Below, piece after piece: positions 1-10,153 of a DNA stretch of 35,424 bases. The DNA comes from Candidatus Pacebacteria bacterium CG10_big_fil_rev_8_21_14_0_10_44_54 (lineage in GTDB: Bacteria > Patescibacteriota > Microgenomatia > UBA1400 > PJMF01), in contig PFDI01000020.1 in the NCBI GenBank assembly GCA_002772695.1, positions 1-35,424 on the forward strand, given 5' to 3'. Position numbers and translations under genes: made by a program. The notes under the pieces are model-generated. The model was given only the letters and a program-made list of their open reading frames with translations. It was not told the DNA's origin and searched no databases. Positions within the stretch are counted from its first letter, which is position 1; the number at the start of each line of letters is the position of its first letter.

Positions 1-29
1 ACAGATAGTGTAGCAACTCCCAACCAAAA

Positions 30-60
30 AGATTCAGGGGCTACCTCCATCCCCAAGCGA
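30..60. repeat. part of bulged hairpin at left edge; full stem spans about 48-75
   Basis: Minus strand ATCCCC-GACC-GTAA-GGTC-GCTT-GGGGAT: 10-bp stem with a 4-nt bulge, directly downstream of the transposase truncation point. Confidence 0.4.
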
Positions 61-62
61 CC

Positions 63-689
63 TTACGGTCGGGGATTTAAGTGAGGTGGGTTAAACCGGA
101 AAGGTAAGTATTCTTGTGCATTTTTAATTACTTCGAAGCTTCTTCTTGAGGATACATAGCTTGAGTATTCCACATATCCCATTCTTGAATACAAATCTAT
201 TACTGCATATACAAAGAATCTTCTACCATTACTTTTAACAAAATGAATAGTGTCTATTTGAACAAGATCTCCAGAACTCTTTACTTTGGGTCTTTTAATC
301 TTCCCGTAAGGTGGTTTGAGTTGTCTGCTTCTTCTGGTTAGTCTATTTCTCCTAATTACTCGCTCTACTGAAGATAAGCTAACTCTGTATCCTGCATTTA
401 TCATCATTCTGTGTATAATCGGAGCACACCTACTGTATTTCTTTCTAAACTCGATAACTTTGTCGACTAATTCTTTAGAAAGTTGATTTGGGTGAGATTT
501 TGGAGCTGAAGACATTGTTTGAATATACTCCCTGTGGTTAGGCGAAGCCTTCTTAATCCATTTGGATATTGTAGAGGGGGCTACTCCATATTTTCTAGCC
601 ACGACAGATTGTTTAATACCTCTAACTATTACATCATTAACAGCTAACCTCCTTGCTTTTGGAACGTAGGGATTGCTAGTATAGGACAT
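63..689 (-). pseudogene. IS481/IS3-type DDE transposase, C-terminally truncated
   Basis: HTH (SVVARKYGVAPSTISKWIKK), then DLVQIDTIHF and YAVIDLYSRMGYVEY rve-type motifs. The reading frame ends before the expected later D and E motifs; the last 8 aa come from unrelated sequence. Confidence 0.75.
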
Positions 690-735
690 AGCGGGTGTTA
701 TTACTGAACTTATTAACTCTAAGAACAGTTTGACA
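90..735 (-). mobile_element. truncated IS481/IS3-like insertion sequence remnant
   Basis: Transposase ORF plus candidate outer end TGTCAAACTGTTCTTAGAGTTAATAAG reading inward from about 735; the other end is lost. Confidence 0.55.
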
Positions 736-940
736 CCTGCTATTTAATTATTCAAAAACTTTCCAAGCTCCTGAAGTATTACGTCTAGAACCTATATAAA
801 ATAAGGTATTATTGTAACTGGCTAACACCAATTGTAAACAACGCCAATTTGCACTAGCAAAAAAGTAACCCAAAACTCTTCGTAAAGCTGCCTTTTTTTT
901 ATGTGGAGGAACACGACAATTTTGCTACGAAACCAAAACT

Positions 941-1552
941 TTAAAAGATATACAGGTGATTGTTTTGTATATATTCCTCAACCTGCAAATGTACCAACCC
1001 TACAACCAACGCCCCCAGTGCAACTCTTCTGCGCGCCTCTGTTGACGAAATCTCCATAGGCTCCACGCCTGCAATTACCTTTAATTGATCAAACGGTAAC
1101 TTGGTAATCGGCGAGCCACCCCGCGGATAGACGTACCAATCGAACTCTGCAAAAACCTTGGGAAAACAAGCTGCTTCCAAATCGCAGCCCCAGAGATGCA
1201 ATTTGGCGAGTTGATCCGATCCAATGATAAAACTCAGCTTGTGCTGAGGATGCTTTGCCGCAAGTTCCCGCAACGTCCGGTGAGTGAATCCTTCCTTTTT
1301 CTGGTCAATCTCGTGCGACTCAATGCGAACGACCTCGCCTTTCTGCTTGTGATCGGTAACCACGAGTGCCAGCATGGCCAACCGATGCTCAGCAGACAAC
1401 ATCTGGGGCTTATCAAACTGCGGATCGTGTACCGCGGCGGGCAAATACCAAACTTCGTCAAATAGCTTTTGTTCTAAAACTGCAGAAACAAGGGCTTGGT
1501 GTCCCTTGTGTGGTGGATCAAATGAGCCGCCTAGAATGCCAATGCTGTTCAT
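941..1552 (-). CDS. nadD: nicotinate-nucleotide adenylyltransferase
   Basis: GILGGSFDPPHKGH nucleotidyltransferase motif and C-terminal EISSTEARRR. Confidence 0.88.
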   Translation of the reverse strand: MNSIGILGGSFDPPHKGHQALVSAVLEQKLFDEVWYLPAAVHDPQFDKPQMLSAEHRLAMLALVVTDHKQKGEVVRIESHEIDQKKEGFTHRTLRELAAKHPQHKLSFIIGSDQLAKLHLWGCDLEAACFPKVFAEFDWYVYPRGGSPITKLPFDQLKVIAGVEPMEISSTEARRRVALGALVVGLVHLQVEEYIQNNHLYIF

Positions 1553-1848
1553 CTTGATAGATTATCTAGCTGCATCATTCGGGCTGAATTAAGAACTCCG
1601 CCTGCTGCTAAAAAGTCTGCGACAAGTAAGAAAAATTCCTGTCGAACACTTTCTATTGGAAATGGTCTAGAAGCAAGTAAGGGAATAAACACATCATCTT
1701 TCTCAAGTAAATCCAACATCCCTGGATGAAAAACAATAAGCGTAAGTATTCCGAGTACCCCAGATGCAAAAAGTGCGCCAAGGCAGGGAGCATACTCAGC
1801 GTTTATTCTAGCTCGTTCCTTCTCAGTATAAGATTCTCCGCTTGTCAT
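1549..1848 (-). CDS. hypothetical small membrane protein
   Basis: 99 aa with hydrophobic segment LGALFASGVLGILTLIVF; overlaps the nadD start by 4 nt. Confidence 0.55.
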   Translation of the reverse strand: MTSGESYTEKERARINAEYAPCLGALFASGVLGILTLIVFHPGMLDLLEKDDVFIPLLASRPFPIESVRQEFFLLVADFLAAGGVLNSARMMQLDNLSR

Positions 1849-1862
1849 ATCCCACTATTTTA

Positions 1863-3971
1863 CTACAACTTTTTTTTCTTAACCGATTTCTTCTTGACTA
1901 CTGGCTTCTTCTTTGTAAACTTCGCCCGGCGCTCTGCCCTTGCTGCCTGCTGAATCGCCCAGTCTTCCTTAGTCATGGTCTCCCCAACTTCTGGCTTTTT
2001 CCAACTTGCCCAGTCACATTTTGGGTACGTACTACAACCAAAAAATGACTTACCCCATCGAGAGTTCTTGACGATTACTTCACCTTTTTGACAAAGTGGA
2101 CAAACCACACCCGCGATTTTTTCGACAATATTTTCGGTATATTTACACTCGGGAAAACGACTACAGCTCTTGAACTTGCCAAACTTACCACTACGAATCA
2201 CAATCTCTCCCTGCTCCTGTTTACCACAATCTGGACACATCTCGTCGGTTTTTTCGACTGGAACCTGAACACGCTCTGCCGAGTCAGTTACTTCATCTAT
2301 TCGCTTATGAAATGGCTTATAAAAAGCCCCAACTACGGCTCGCCACTCTTTCTCACCACGGGCGATGCGATCAAGATCTTCTTCCATCTCAGCTGTGAAT
2401 TGATACTCCATAAATACCGGGAAGTGCTCTTTGAGAAAATCGGCGACAGTAATACCAACCGGACTAGCAAAAAATCGCTTATCGGTCCGCTCCACATAGC
2501 CCCGATCAACGATTACAGAGATAATACTAGCATAGGTGCTCGGTCTACCGATGCCTCGTTTTTCTAGTTCTTTGACAAGTGAGGCATCGTTGTACCGAGC
2601 TGGTGGTTGGGTAAATTTCTGAGTTGCAGTGTGTTTCTGATACAACAACGCTTTGCCTTTATCCAAATCTGGCAGTGGCGCGTCATCGCCGGCTGGTAGC
2701 AAGCTACGCCAGCCAGGGAATTTGAGAATTGAGCCTGTTGTTTTGAGTGTTGCTGTTTTGAAAGAAGTCACTACTGCAGGTGTAAGTGTGATTGAAACGC
2801 TTGTTTGATCATAACGCGCTTGTGTCATTTGGCTTGCTACAAATCTGCGCCAGATTAAATCGTACAGCTTGGCATGCTGCTGTGTAAGTCTGCCGCCGAC
2901 AATATCTCTGCTTAGTTTAGATACACCAGTAACCCTAATTGCCTCGTGCGCTTCCTGCGCATTTTTACTCTTGGAGCGAAATACTTGGGGTTTGGCTGGC
3001 AAATACTCTGGCGCAAAGTTTTTGGCAATGTACTCACGAGCCATTGCTAGGGCCTGGGTGGACAAATTGAACGAATCGGTACGGTGATAGGTAATCAAGC
3101 CTTCTTCATAGAGTTGCTGGGCAATACGCATCGTCTGCTTACTGCTCCATCCCAGACGATTGGCGGCTGCTTGCTGCAAGGTAGAGGTAGAAAACGGCGG
3201 ATAACTAGAATTTTTTCGTTCCTTTTTTTCAACTTCCATCACCTCATATGTAGCACTGGGGATGGCGGCTACTAAGTCGATAGTATCCGCTTCTTTGCTT
3301 GGCGAGTACATTTTGCCATCTATCGCTGTCACATGCGTCGAAAAACCCTCATCCTTTGCACCTGCTGCCAAAACTACAACTACTTCCCAATACTCGTCGG
3401 GCTTGAAGGTGGTGATTTTTTTTTCTCGCTCGACTATCAATCGAAGCGCTACTGATTGCACCCGCCCTGCCGAGAGTCCGCGTCGAATCTTGCGCCAGAG
3501 AACAGGAGAAACTTCGTATCCTACCAGCCTGTCAACAATCCTACGTGCCTGCTGGGCATGTACCAAACTCATATTAAGCTGCACAGGATCCCTGATTGCT
3601 GCCAGTACCGCTGGCTTGGTAATCTCAAAAAAACTCGCCCGCTGAAAGGCAGGCGATAGCTTTTTCTTTTTGAGACTTTCGAGTAAAATTTCTCGGACAT
3701 GCCATGCAATAGCCTCTCCTTCTCGATCAGGGTCAGTGGCCAAAACAATATTGTCTGCTTTGGCTGCCTCTGTTTTGAGCTGTGATAATACCTTTCTTTT
3801 ATCTTTGGAAACAACGTATTTTGGTTCAAAATCTGCCTCGATATCGACACCCATCTCTGATTTTGGCAAATCACGGACGTGGCCAACCGAAGCCAAAACT
3901 TGGTACTCGCTCCCAAGATATCCCGATAGCTTTCGTGCTTTGGTTGGTGATTCGACAATGATTAACTGCAT
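1863..3971 (-). CDS. topA: DNA topoisomerase I
   Basis: MQLIIVESPTKARKLSGYLG Toprim, ATDPDREGEAIAWH, GLITYHRTDS, two C-terminal Cys4 zinc ribbons and a Lys-rich tail. ATG at 3971 preferred over TTG 3977. Confidence 0.96.
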   Translation of the reverse strand: MQLIIVESPTKARKLSGYLGSEYQVLASVGHVRDLPKSEMGVDIEADFEPKYVVSKDKRKVLSQLKTEAAKADNIVLATDPDREGEAIAWHVREILLESLKKKKLSPAFQRASFFEITKPAVLAAIRDPVQLNMSLVHAQQARRIVDRLVGYEVSPVLWRKIRRGLSAGRVQSVALRLIVEREKKITTFKPDEYWEVVVVLAAGAKDEGFSTHVTAIDGKMYSPSKEADTIDLVAAIPSATYEVMEVEKKERKNSSYPPFSTSTLQQAAANRLGWSSKQTMRIAQQLYEEGLITYHRTDSFNLSTQALAMAREYIAKNFAPEYLPAKPQVFRSKSKNAQEAHEAIRVTGVSKLSRDIVGGRLTQQHAKLYDLIWRRFVASQMTQARYDQTSVSITLTPAVVTSFKTATLKTTGSILKFPGWRSLLPAGDDAPLPDLDKGKALLYQKHTATQKFTQPPARYNDASLVKELEKRGIGRPSTYASIISVIVDRGYVERTDKRFFASPVGITVADFLKEHFPVFMEYQFTAEMEEDLDRIARGEKEWRAVVGAFYKPFHKRIDEVTDSAERVQVPVEKTDEMCPDCGKQEQGEIVIRSGKFGKFKSCSRFPECKYTENIVEKIAGVVCPLCQKGEVIVKNSRWGKSFFGCSTYPKCDWASWKKPEVGETMTKEDWAIQQAARAERRAKFTKKKPVVKKKSVKKKKL

Positions 3972-4011
3972 AAACAATACCGGTGACTATACTACACCAC
4001 TGAGAAACTGG

Positions 4012-5124
4012 CTAATAACAAATACTGACTTTTTCACCTTTTCTATCTATATATCCACCCAATTCAAGTTTGGTCAAACAAGCTTGATATGCTGCAAACG
4101 AACACGAAAGCTGCGCAAACAAATCCTCATTTTGTTGTGGTCCTGTCTGAAGAACTGCAATAATCTTCTGTTCCAGCTTGCCCACTGGTCCCTCGCTCTT
4201 CGTTGATGCAGGAAGATTCTCTCCGGTTGCTTCCATACCCAACTCAGTCAAAATATCGTTGGCAGAACTCACCAAAACAGCTCCTTCGTTGATCAACCAC
4301 TTGGTGCCCTCAGAGTACGGACTCTGAATTGGCCCGGGCACTGCGCAAACAGATCTTCCAGACTCAAGGGCAAACTGTGCAGTGGTATGGCTGCCACTTC
4401 GTTTGGCGGCTTCTGTCACCACTACCGCCAAACTCATACCAGCCACAATACTATTACGAGCAATAAAATTCCCCTTGGTTGGCCTCGTAGCTGGCGGATA
4501 CTCACTTATAATCGTCCCTCCCTTGGTTAAAATCTGGTCTACAATCGCATCCTGCGAAGCGGGATACATATAGTCAAAACCAAAACCAAGCACTGCCACG
4601 GTATGAGCATTTGCAGCCAATGCAGCCAAGTGTGCCACTGTATCAACGCCATACATACAGCCAGAAACTATCGTCGCTCCTGCCTGACACAGCTGCTTAG
4701 TTATCTCGGTCGTAACCGAACAACCATAGCTTGTCACCCGACGCGTCCCTACCACCGCAACCGGCAAAAGCGGACAAGAGTTGAGTGGAGCCCCTTTGGC
4801 AAAAAGTAACACCGGTGGTCGCTCACTTTGAGCCAAAAGCTGTGGATACTGACTAGATCCTATAACTATAACCCGAATTGATTTCTCTTTAAGTTTCTCT
4901 AAAAAACCGTATATTTCTTGTTCTTTTTTTGTTTTTTGGATTGCTATAAACAATTTTTCTGAAATTGGAATTTTTTGTTGTAGTGAAGGTTCTGCTACCC
5001 AAAAATCACTCCAACTCCAACCGTGTTTTTTTTGGCTATAAAAAATCTTAGCAAGAGTGCTTCGACCAACTCCAGGCACTAATGTGAGTGCAACTAAATT
5101 GGCAGCAATCGATTCGGTATGCAT
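4012..5124 (-). CDS. dprA: DNA processing protein DprA/Smf
   Basis: VVGTRRVTSYG, VSGCMYGVDTVAHLAAL, GGTIISEYPP, AGMSLAVVVTEAAKRSGSHTTA. Confidence 0.95.
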   Translation of the reverse strand: MHTESIAANLVALTLVPGVGRSTLAKIFYSQKKHGWSWSDFWVAEPSLQQKIPISEKLFIAIQKTKKEQEIYGFLEKLKEKSIRVIVIGSSQYPQLLAQSERPPVLLFAKGAPLNSCPLLPVAVVGTRRVTSYGCSVTTEITKQLCQAGATIVSGCMYGVDTVAHLAALAANAHTVAVLGFGFDYMYPASQDAIVDQILTKGGTIISEYPPATRPTKGNFIARNSIVAGMSLAVVVTEAAKRSGSHTTAQFALESGRSVCAVPGPIQSPYSEGTKWLINEGAVLVSSANDILTELGMEATGENLPASTKSEGPVGKLEQKIIAVLQTGPQQNEDLFAQLSCSFAAYQACLTKLELGGYIDRKGEKVSICY

Positions 5125-5169
5125 GCAATTCTTAGCCTACAAAAATTGCATGACTTGAAGCGTAGTACA

Positions 5170-6534
5170 ATGAGTCATTTGCTAAAAAAATACCTTGGAT
5201 TGCTGCTGCTGCACTACCTTCGCCTGATAGCACGGCTCAAGTTGGCGCGGTGGCGACCACACATCATCGGTATAACTGGCTCAGCTGGCAAAACCAGCAC
5301 GATGGCGGCGGTTGCTGCTGTTCTAGCAGACTCGCACCAGGTAAAAACAAGCGAAAAAGCCAACTCAGAGAGTGGTATTCCGCTCAATATTCTTGGTCTC
5401 TACCCCAAGCTGTACACAACTAAAGATTGGCTCAGCTTGGGAGTAGCTGCAATACCAGCGCCTTTTCGTCCTACGCCAATAGCCGACACATATGTGGTAG
5501 AACTTGGTATAGACGGACCAACCTCACCCAAAAATATGTCTTTTCATCTCGGTCTCGTTCATCCAGAGATTGGCGTTTTTACTGCAGTGAACACTGTGCA
5601 TGGCCAGTACTTCGAATCCTGGCTGCAATCCCAAGGCATTGTCCCCAATCGCAACAACGTCCTGGCTGCAATAGCAGAAGAAAAAGGCAAACTCATCACC
5701 AAGCTACCAAAAAGCGGCGCTGCCATCCTCAACGCAGACGAGCCATACATTGCAAAATATGCCAGAAAAACACGAGCCACTATCTATACATTTGGGAGTA
5801 AAAAATCTGCCACTGTCCAGCTACTCGAGACTACGCATAGCAGTAGAGGCACCACCTTCTCGTTTTCTACCAAAGACGCAATTGGCAACGTCAACTTCCC
5901 CCAGTATCTGCTACCTGCTCACTTTGGCATGAGCTTTGCAGCCGCGCTCTGCGTCGGCCTACACTCTAACCTCTCGCTATCATCTGCCTGTCGCTCACTC
6001 AAAAAAAACTTTGTCCTGCCACCTGGTAGAGCTACGCTTATCGAGGGTAAGCACAACACGACCATCCTCGATAGCTCATACAACTCTTCCCCCGAACCTT
6101 TGATTGATTTTTTAGAACTGCTGAAAGAAATACCAGGCAAAAGAAAAATTGCTTTGCTTGGAGACATCCGTGAGCTCGGTAGTGCCAGCGCAAGCGAGCA
6201 CCAACGCGTTGGCAAGATAGCTGTCGCAACATGCGAGGTGGCGTTTTTGGTTGGGCCAGCCATGCACGCCCACGTCTTGCCACTCTTTCAAAAGACCAAA
6301 AAACCTGCCTTTGTCTGTAGCTCTGCTATTGATGCGGCAGAGAAGCTCGAGGATTACTTGCAACCAGGAGACACGCTACTGGTAAAAGGATCGCAAAACA
6401 CTTTGTTGCTCGAGATTGCTATCGAACGCCTGATGTTGCATCCAGAGCAAGCAGAAGCCATTCTCTGTCGGCGGGGGAAGTTTTGGGATAGGGAGCGGAG
6501 AAAACTCCAATCAAAAGTCAAGATCTTTCAGTAA
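5170..6534 (+). CDS. Mur ligase family protein (MurF-like)
   Basis: P-loop GITGSAGKTSTM, VNTVHGQYF, and the Mur ligase C-terminal domain (ILDSSYNSSPEPLIDFLE, LLGDIRELG). ATG at 5170 is likelier than 5119. Confidence 0.85.
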   Translation: MSHLLKKYLGLLLLHYLRLIARLKLARWRPHIIGITGSAGKTSTMAAVAAVLADSHQVKTSEKANSESGIPLNILGLYPKLYTTKDWLSLGVAAIPAPFRPTPIADTYVVELGIDGPTSPKNMSFHLGLVHPEIGVFTAVNTVHGQYFESWLQSQGIVPNRNNVLAAIAEEKGKLITKLPKSGAAILNADEPYIAKYARKTRATIYTFGSKKSATVQLLETTHSSRGTTFSFSTKDAIGNVNFPQYLLPAHFGMSFAAALCVGLHSNLSLSSACRSLKKNFVLPPGRATLIEGKHNTTILDSSYNSSPEPLIDFLELLKEIPGKRKIALLGDIRELGSASASEHQRVGKIAVATCEVAFLVGPAMHAHVLPLFQKTKKPAFVCSSAIDAAEKLEDYLQPGDTLLVKGSQNTLLLEIAIERLMLHPEQAEAILCRRGKFWDRERRKLQSKVKIFQ

Positions 6535-7875
6535 ATTTTGCCACGCTTTGATATCTGCAAGAATCTTTGACACTGGCACAATAGAAGAGCTGACTACCAC
6601 CGTCCCGTCACTGCTCAATAATAGTGCAAGATTTGCCATTATAAGTTTGCCAAGAGATTCTCTATGTGGAAAACTTATGCCTGGTATTGTTTTCTGTTTT
6701 TCAGCAGTGTAAGCCTGGCCACTCATCGTAAGAGCTGCAAGCGCTTCCTCCCTTGATCCAAATGGACACTCCTTGCTTTGCAGATAACTGCCAAGGTATG
6801 TATTCAATTCCTTCTGTCTTGTCACCATAACCTGCTCATACACACCAACTTGCCCAAGCTTTGCTGTCTTAATTTCGGACGCAATCCTCTGATTTTCTAA
6901 TCCCAAAACAGCATTGGCTTGAACCGTTATTTTCAACAAATCAATCTTTGTTTTTATGTGACCAGACAAATCAGTGATACCTTGTGACGTTTCGTCACCA
7001 GACAAAAAAACAAGCAGTTCGCGTCTGGTGTGATCGGGCTGCAAGTATCCCATCTCAAGAACCTTGGCTTGCTGAGTAGTCTTGCTAGCATCAAACGGCT
7101 CGAGTTGGTTGGTAATTTCATCTGCATCTCCAAAACCGTCGGAACCTAAAAGGGGAGCAATAAACGCAGCATCATTATCATTGATTGAGCTTGTAATTTC
7201 TCCCCATTTTTTCATTGCTGCTTCTAACTGATCTTGAAACTTTTTGACACGTTCGTTCTCAGCCTGCGCCCACTTCCTTGCCCTTTGCCACAACCAAAAC
7301 AACTTTTTTACCTGTAAATTGTATTTTTCAATTTGTTCTCGTTCTGATCGAGTTCTTTTTTTAAAATCATCTTCAGACTCGTTTTGATTCTGTGGAGGAA
7401 TTTCGGGAGGTAGAACAGAAAGATTAAAACTCTGAAGCTCTGAATTTTCTGGCTGTTTTCCTTGTTTTGTGTCCAAAAAAGAGTCCGGGGAACCAGGGTT
7501 GAGACAACCAAAAAGCATGTTGTGACTACCGTCAAATTGACGCAATAAATGATCAAGATTGCGCATTGCCATACTGTGATTTGAGCCAACAAAAACGTGC
7601 CGAAGACGAGGAAGCACCCCAATTCTTTCTAGCTGTAAATTTTCTGGGAGAGTACGCCATACTTCATTCAAAGCAGCTAACAAAAAACCCTGTTGTAGTG
7701 TTGGCATGCCAACATCATCAAGACTTGCTTTAAAGTTTTCAAACGCGCGATCACTTCTTTTTGGATCTAAAAGCAAACCAAAAAAAGCTTCTAACTTCTT
7801 TTGAAGTGCCAAAAGAGTTTCTGGCAATAAATCTAAAGGTTGAGGAGAAATTACTGTCTCTGTATACAAACTCAT
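6511..7875 (-). CDS. hypothetical protein, last gene of the elongasome operon
   Basis: 454-aa ORF; its start overlaps the mrdA stop as ATGA (7875-7872). No family recognised. Confidence 0.8.
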   Translation of the reverse strand: MSLYTETVISPQPLDLLPETLLALQKKLEAFFGLLLDPKRSDRAFENFKASLDDVGMPTLQQGFLLAALNEVWRTLPENLQLERIGVLPRLRHVFVGSNHSMAMRNLDHLLRQFDGSHNMLFGCLNPGSPDSFLDTKQGKQPENSELQSFNLSVLPPEIPPQNQNESEDDFKKRTRSEREQIEKYNLQVKKLFWLWQRARKWAQAENERVKKFQDQLEAAMKKWGEITSSINDNDAAFIAPLLGSDGFGDADEITNQLEPFDASKTTQQAKVLEMGYLQPDHTRRELLVFLSGDETSQGITDLSGHIKTKIDLLKITVQANAVLGLENQRIASEIKTAKLGQVGVYEQVMVTRQKELNTYLGSYLQSKECPFGSREEALAALTMSGQAYTAEKQKTIPGISFPHRESLGKLIMANLALLLSSDGTVVVSSSIVPVSKILADIKAWQNLLKDLDF

Positions 7876-9701
7876 TTGTCTCCTTCTCCTGTACCAGCCT
7901 CCATCCATTCTAACAGCTTCGCCACCACTGGTGCCGCATCACGACTTCCCTCACGGAATGGCTCGACCTCATCACTCTCTACCAATACAGTAAAAGCCAA
8001 TGTGTCCGGCAGACCATGAGCTTGCACTTGCGCTTGCCACTTGGTGTGTAGAGTCACTTCCGCCGAATCTGTTGCAGTCGCAACTGCTGTCTCAAGAGCA
8101 GCGCGGATTGACTTCGTTCCTACAACTGCAGTAAACCATGCGTGCGTTTTTTTATGTCCATTCTCGGTATTACCGCCAAACTCAGCTGTACCTGTCTTGC
8201 ACGCAATTGCACCAAGTTTCACCGCCTCAAACCCACCCAGTTCTGGCTGTCTGTGTGTTTGATTGTAAGCAAAGAGCGGAAACGCTGTCCCACCGCTGCT
8301 ACACGCGTCGAGCATGCCGTCGAGTACTAAATCGAGCGTTGCTTGTCGTACGCCCAGCCCTTCGCACTGTTGATTAGTTTGTAACACTGTGGGAGGACAA
8401 TGCACACCCTTGTTGGCAATACTCGCAGTCATTTGGGAAACCTGCAATGGCGTAACCAAAAGCAAACCTTGGCCGATGCCAAAGTGATACGTGTTACCCA
8501 AAAACCAGCGCTCACCTAGTTGCTGTTCCTTCCACTTTGGATCGGGCACCAGACCAGCTGCTTCGCCACTCAACTCCACTTTTGTCCGTTCCCCATAACC
8601 AAAAAGACGCGCAAATTCTGCCAAACGATCTGGCCCAATCGCCTCGGCTGCTTTATAAAAATAAATGTCGTTACTACGAGCCAATGCTCGCTGCAGCGAC
8701 AATGTTCCTTCGGTACGGCCGTACTGTGAGTAGTACCAATTGGCAAAATCAAAATCATTGACGCTCAATACACCAGTATCCTCGACCGTAGTCGTAGCAG
8801 TAATGGCACCAGTCTCGATTCCTGCGACAGCAGTCACTAGCTTGAAAACAGAACCTGGAGGATAGGCACCAGCAATGGCTCGGTTAAAAAAAAGATTCTT
8901 GGGATGTGAGACGATTGAACGGACTGCCTCGCGTCGCTCTTTCTCTGCTTTGGCGTCGAGTCCTGTCTTTGAAAACAAGTTTGGATCAAAGCTGGGAGAA
9001 CTGATAAGCGTCAATATCTGTCCAGTTTTTGGATCACTAATAATCACACTGCCCTCTAGATCTCCCATTATTTCTGTCGCCATACTCGAGAGATACGGAT
9101 CGAGCGATGTCTTAATAGTTTGGCCTGATTCTCCCACTATACTTTGCTCAACTGCAAGGCGGCGACCTTGGGCATTGATCGTATAGCGAGTTACTCCCGT
9201 TTTTCCCCGCACTCGTTTTTCAAATGACTTCTCAAGACCAAACTTGCCAATACTGTCGCTCGGCAATAAATCTGGCTCTGCTTGGAGATCCTCGACAGAA
9301 ACAGAGCTTGTATACCCAAGTGTGTGCGCAAATGAAGTACCGTAAGGATATGAGCGCTCCATACCGATGACAAGCTCACTTGATCCCGTCGCCGTAGTGG
9401 CAAATGCCAATGCCTCTGGGGCAGAAATTCTCGTAGCTGACGCAAAAAGCTTGGTCGCGTCACGCAAAAAGTAGGTTGGCGCATTAAATGCTATTGCTTC
9501 GCCATATCTATCCAAAAAAACACCTCTGCGACGAGCTGTGATCTCCTGAAATGATTTGTTATCTTCTGATAGTTCAAAAAACTCTTGACCACGTACCAAC
9601 TGTAAGTCGATCAAACGTAGGCTCAAAAGCGAAAACACAAATACAAGTAAACCAACAAGAATGCGGTATTTCTGGAGCGAGAGAGTTTTATTTTGTTTCA
9701 T
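7872..9701 (-). CDS. mrdA: penicillin-binding protein 2 (transpeptidase)
   Basis: Signal anchor LLVFVFSLLSLRLIDLQ, PPGSVFKL (SxxK), ARSND (SxN), CKTGTAE (KTG). Start 9701 gives an ATGA overlap with the upstream gene. Confidence 0.92.
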   Translation of the reverse strand: MKQNKTLSLQKYRILVGLLVFVFSLLSLRLIDLQLVRGQEFFELSEDNKSFQEITARRRGVFLDRYGEAIAFNAPTYFLRDATKLFASATRISAPEALAFATTATGSSELVIGMERSYPYGTSFAHTLGYTSSVSVEDLQAEPDLLPSDSIGKFGLEKSFEKRVRGKTGVTRYTINAQGRRLAVEQSIVGESGQTIKTSLDPYLSSMATEIMGDLEGSVIISDPKTGQILTLISSPSFDPNLFSKTGLDAKAEKERREAVRSIVSHPKNLFFNRAIAGAYPPGSVFKLVTAVAGIETGAITATTTVEDTGVLSVNDFDFANWYYSQYGRTEGTLSLQRALARSNDIYFYKAAEAIGPDRLAEFARLFGYGERTKVELSGEAAGLVPDPKWKEQQLGERWFLGNTYHFGIGQGLLLVTPLQVSQMTASIANKGVHCPPTVLQTNQQCEGLGVRQATLDLVLDGMLDACSSGGTAFPLFAYNQTHRQPELGGFEAVKLGAIACKTGTAEFGGNTENGHKKTHAWFTAVVGTKSIRAALETAVATATDSAEVTLHTKWQAQVQAHGLPDTLAFTVLVESDEVEPFREGSRDAAPVVAKLLEWMEAGTGEGDK

Positions 9702-10153
9702 AGACGCAAACGCTTTTGTAGCAAAACTTGACCCAACTGCTTGCGACTCGCTGGAGAAACTACAAGCAACACAACAAGCACCAGCAAAATTTGCCAAATA
9801 ACCACAATTGCACTGCGATAAGCAGAAAAAATCAAGGCCAAAAATAACACAACAACTCCTATCACTACCGTAGGCCATCCTTGCCTATAGCTCTTCTCGG
9901 CAAACCAAAAACTACAAAGCAAAAATATAAAAACACCAAACCAAGAAAGTGAAAAAAGCACGGCAATCATAAATGAAATTGCAATAGCCATCAGCAACCG
10001 ATGGTGCCATGCTTGTGAAAAAAACCAAATCGAACACAACACAACTGTTAACACTGGTGCACCAAGCGGGTACTCCAGCACGGCAATAACTGCAAGAGCA
10101 GCACATTGCAATAAAAATCGGAGTACTATTCTGAGTGTATGTATTGTATTCAT
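9698..10153 (-). CDS. mreD: MreD-like rod-shape membrane protein
   Basis: Hydrophobic multi-TM 151-aa protein located between mreC and mrdA, with ATGA overlaps at both ends. Confidence 0.7.
   Translation of the reverse strand: MNTIHTLRIVLRFLLQCAALAVIAVLEYPLGAPVLTVVLCSIWFFSQAWHHRLLMAIAISFMIAVLFSLSWFGVFIFLLCSFWFAEKSYRQGWPTVVIGVVVLFLALIFSAYRSAIVVIWQILLVLVVLLVVSPASRKQLGQVLLQKRLRL

Noticed and set aside
748-924. 58-codon minus-strand open frame (QNCRVPPHKKKAALRRVLGYFFASANWRCLQLVLASYNNTLFYIGSRRNTSGAWKVFE*) between the IS remnant and nadD
   Set aside because: No start codon, bounded by stops, no recognisable family; could be a gene remnant or chance.
2088-2567. 159-aa plus-strand ORF inside topA
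   Set aside because: Antisense to the highly conserved topA; a shadow ORF. The same applies to the other short antisense ORFs within mrdA, korA/korB, and the ATP-grasp gene.
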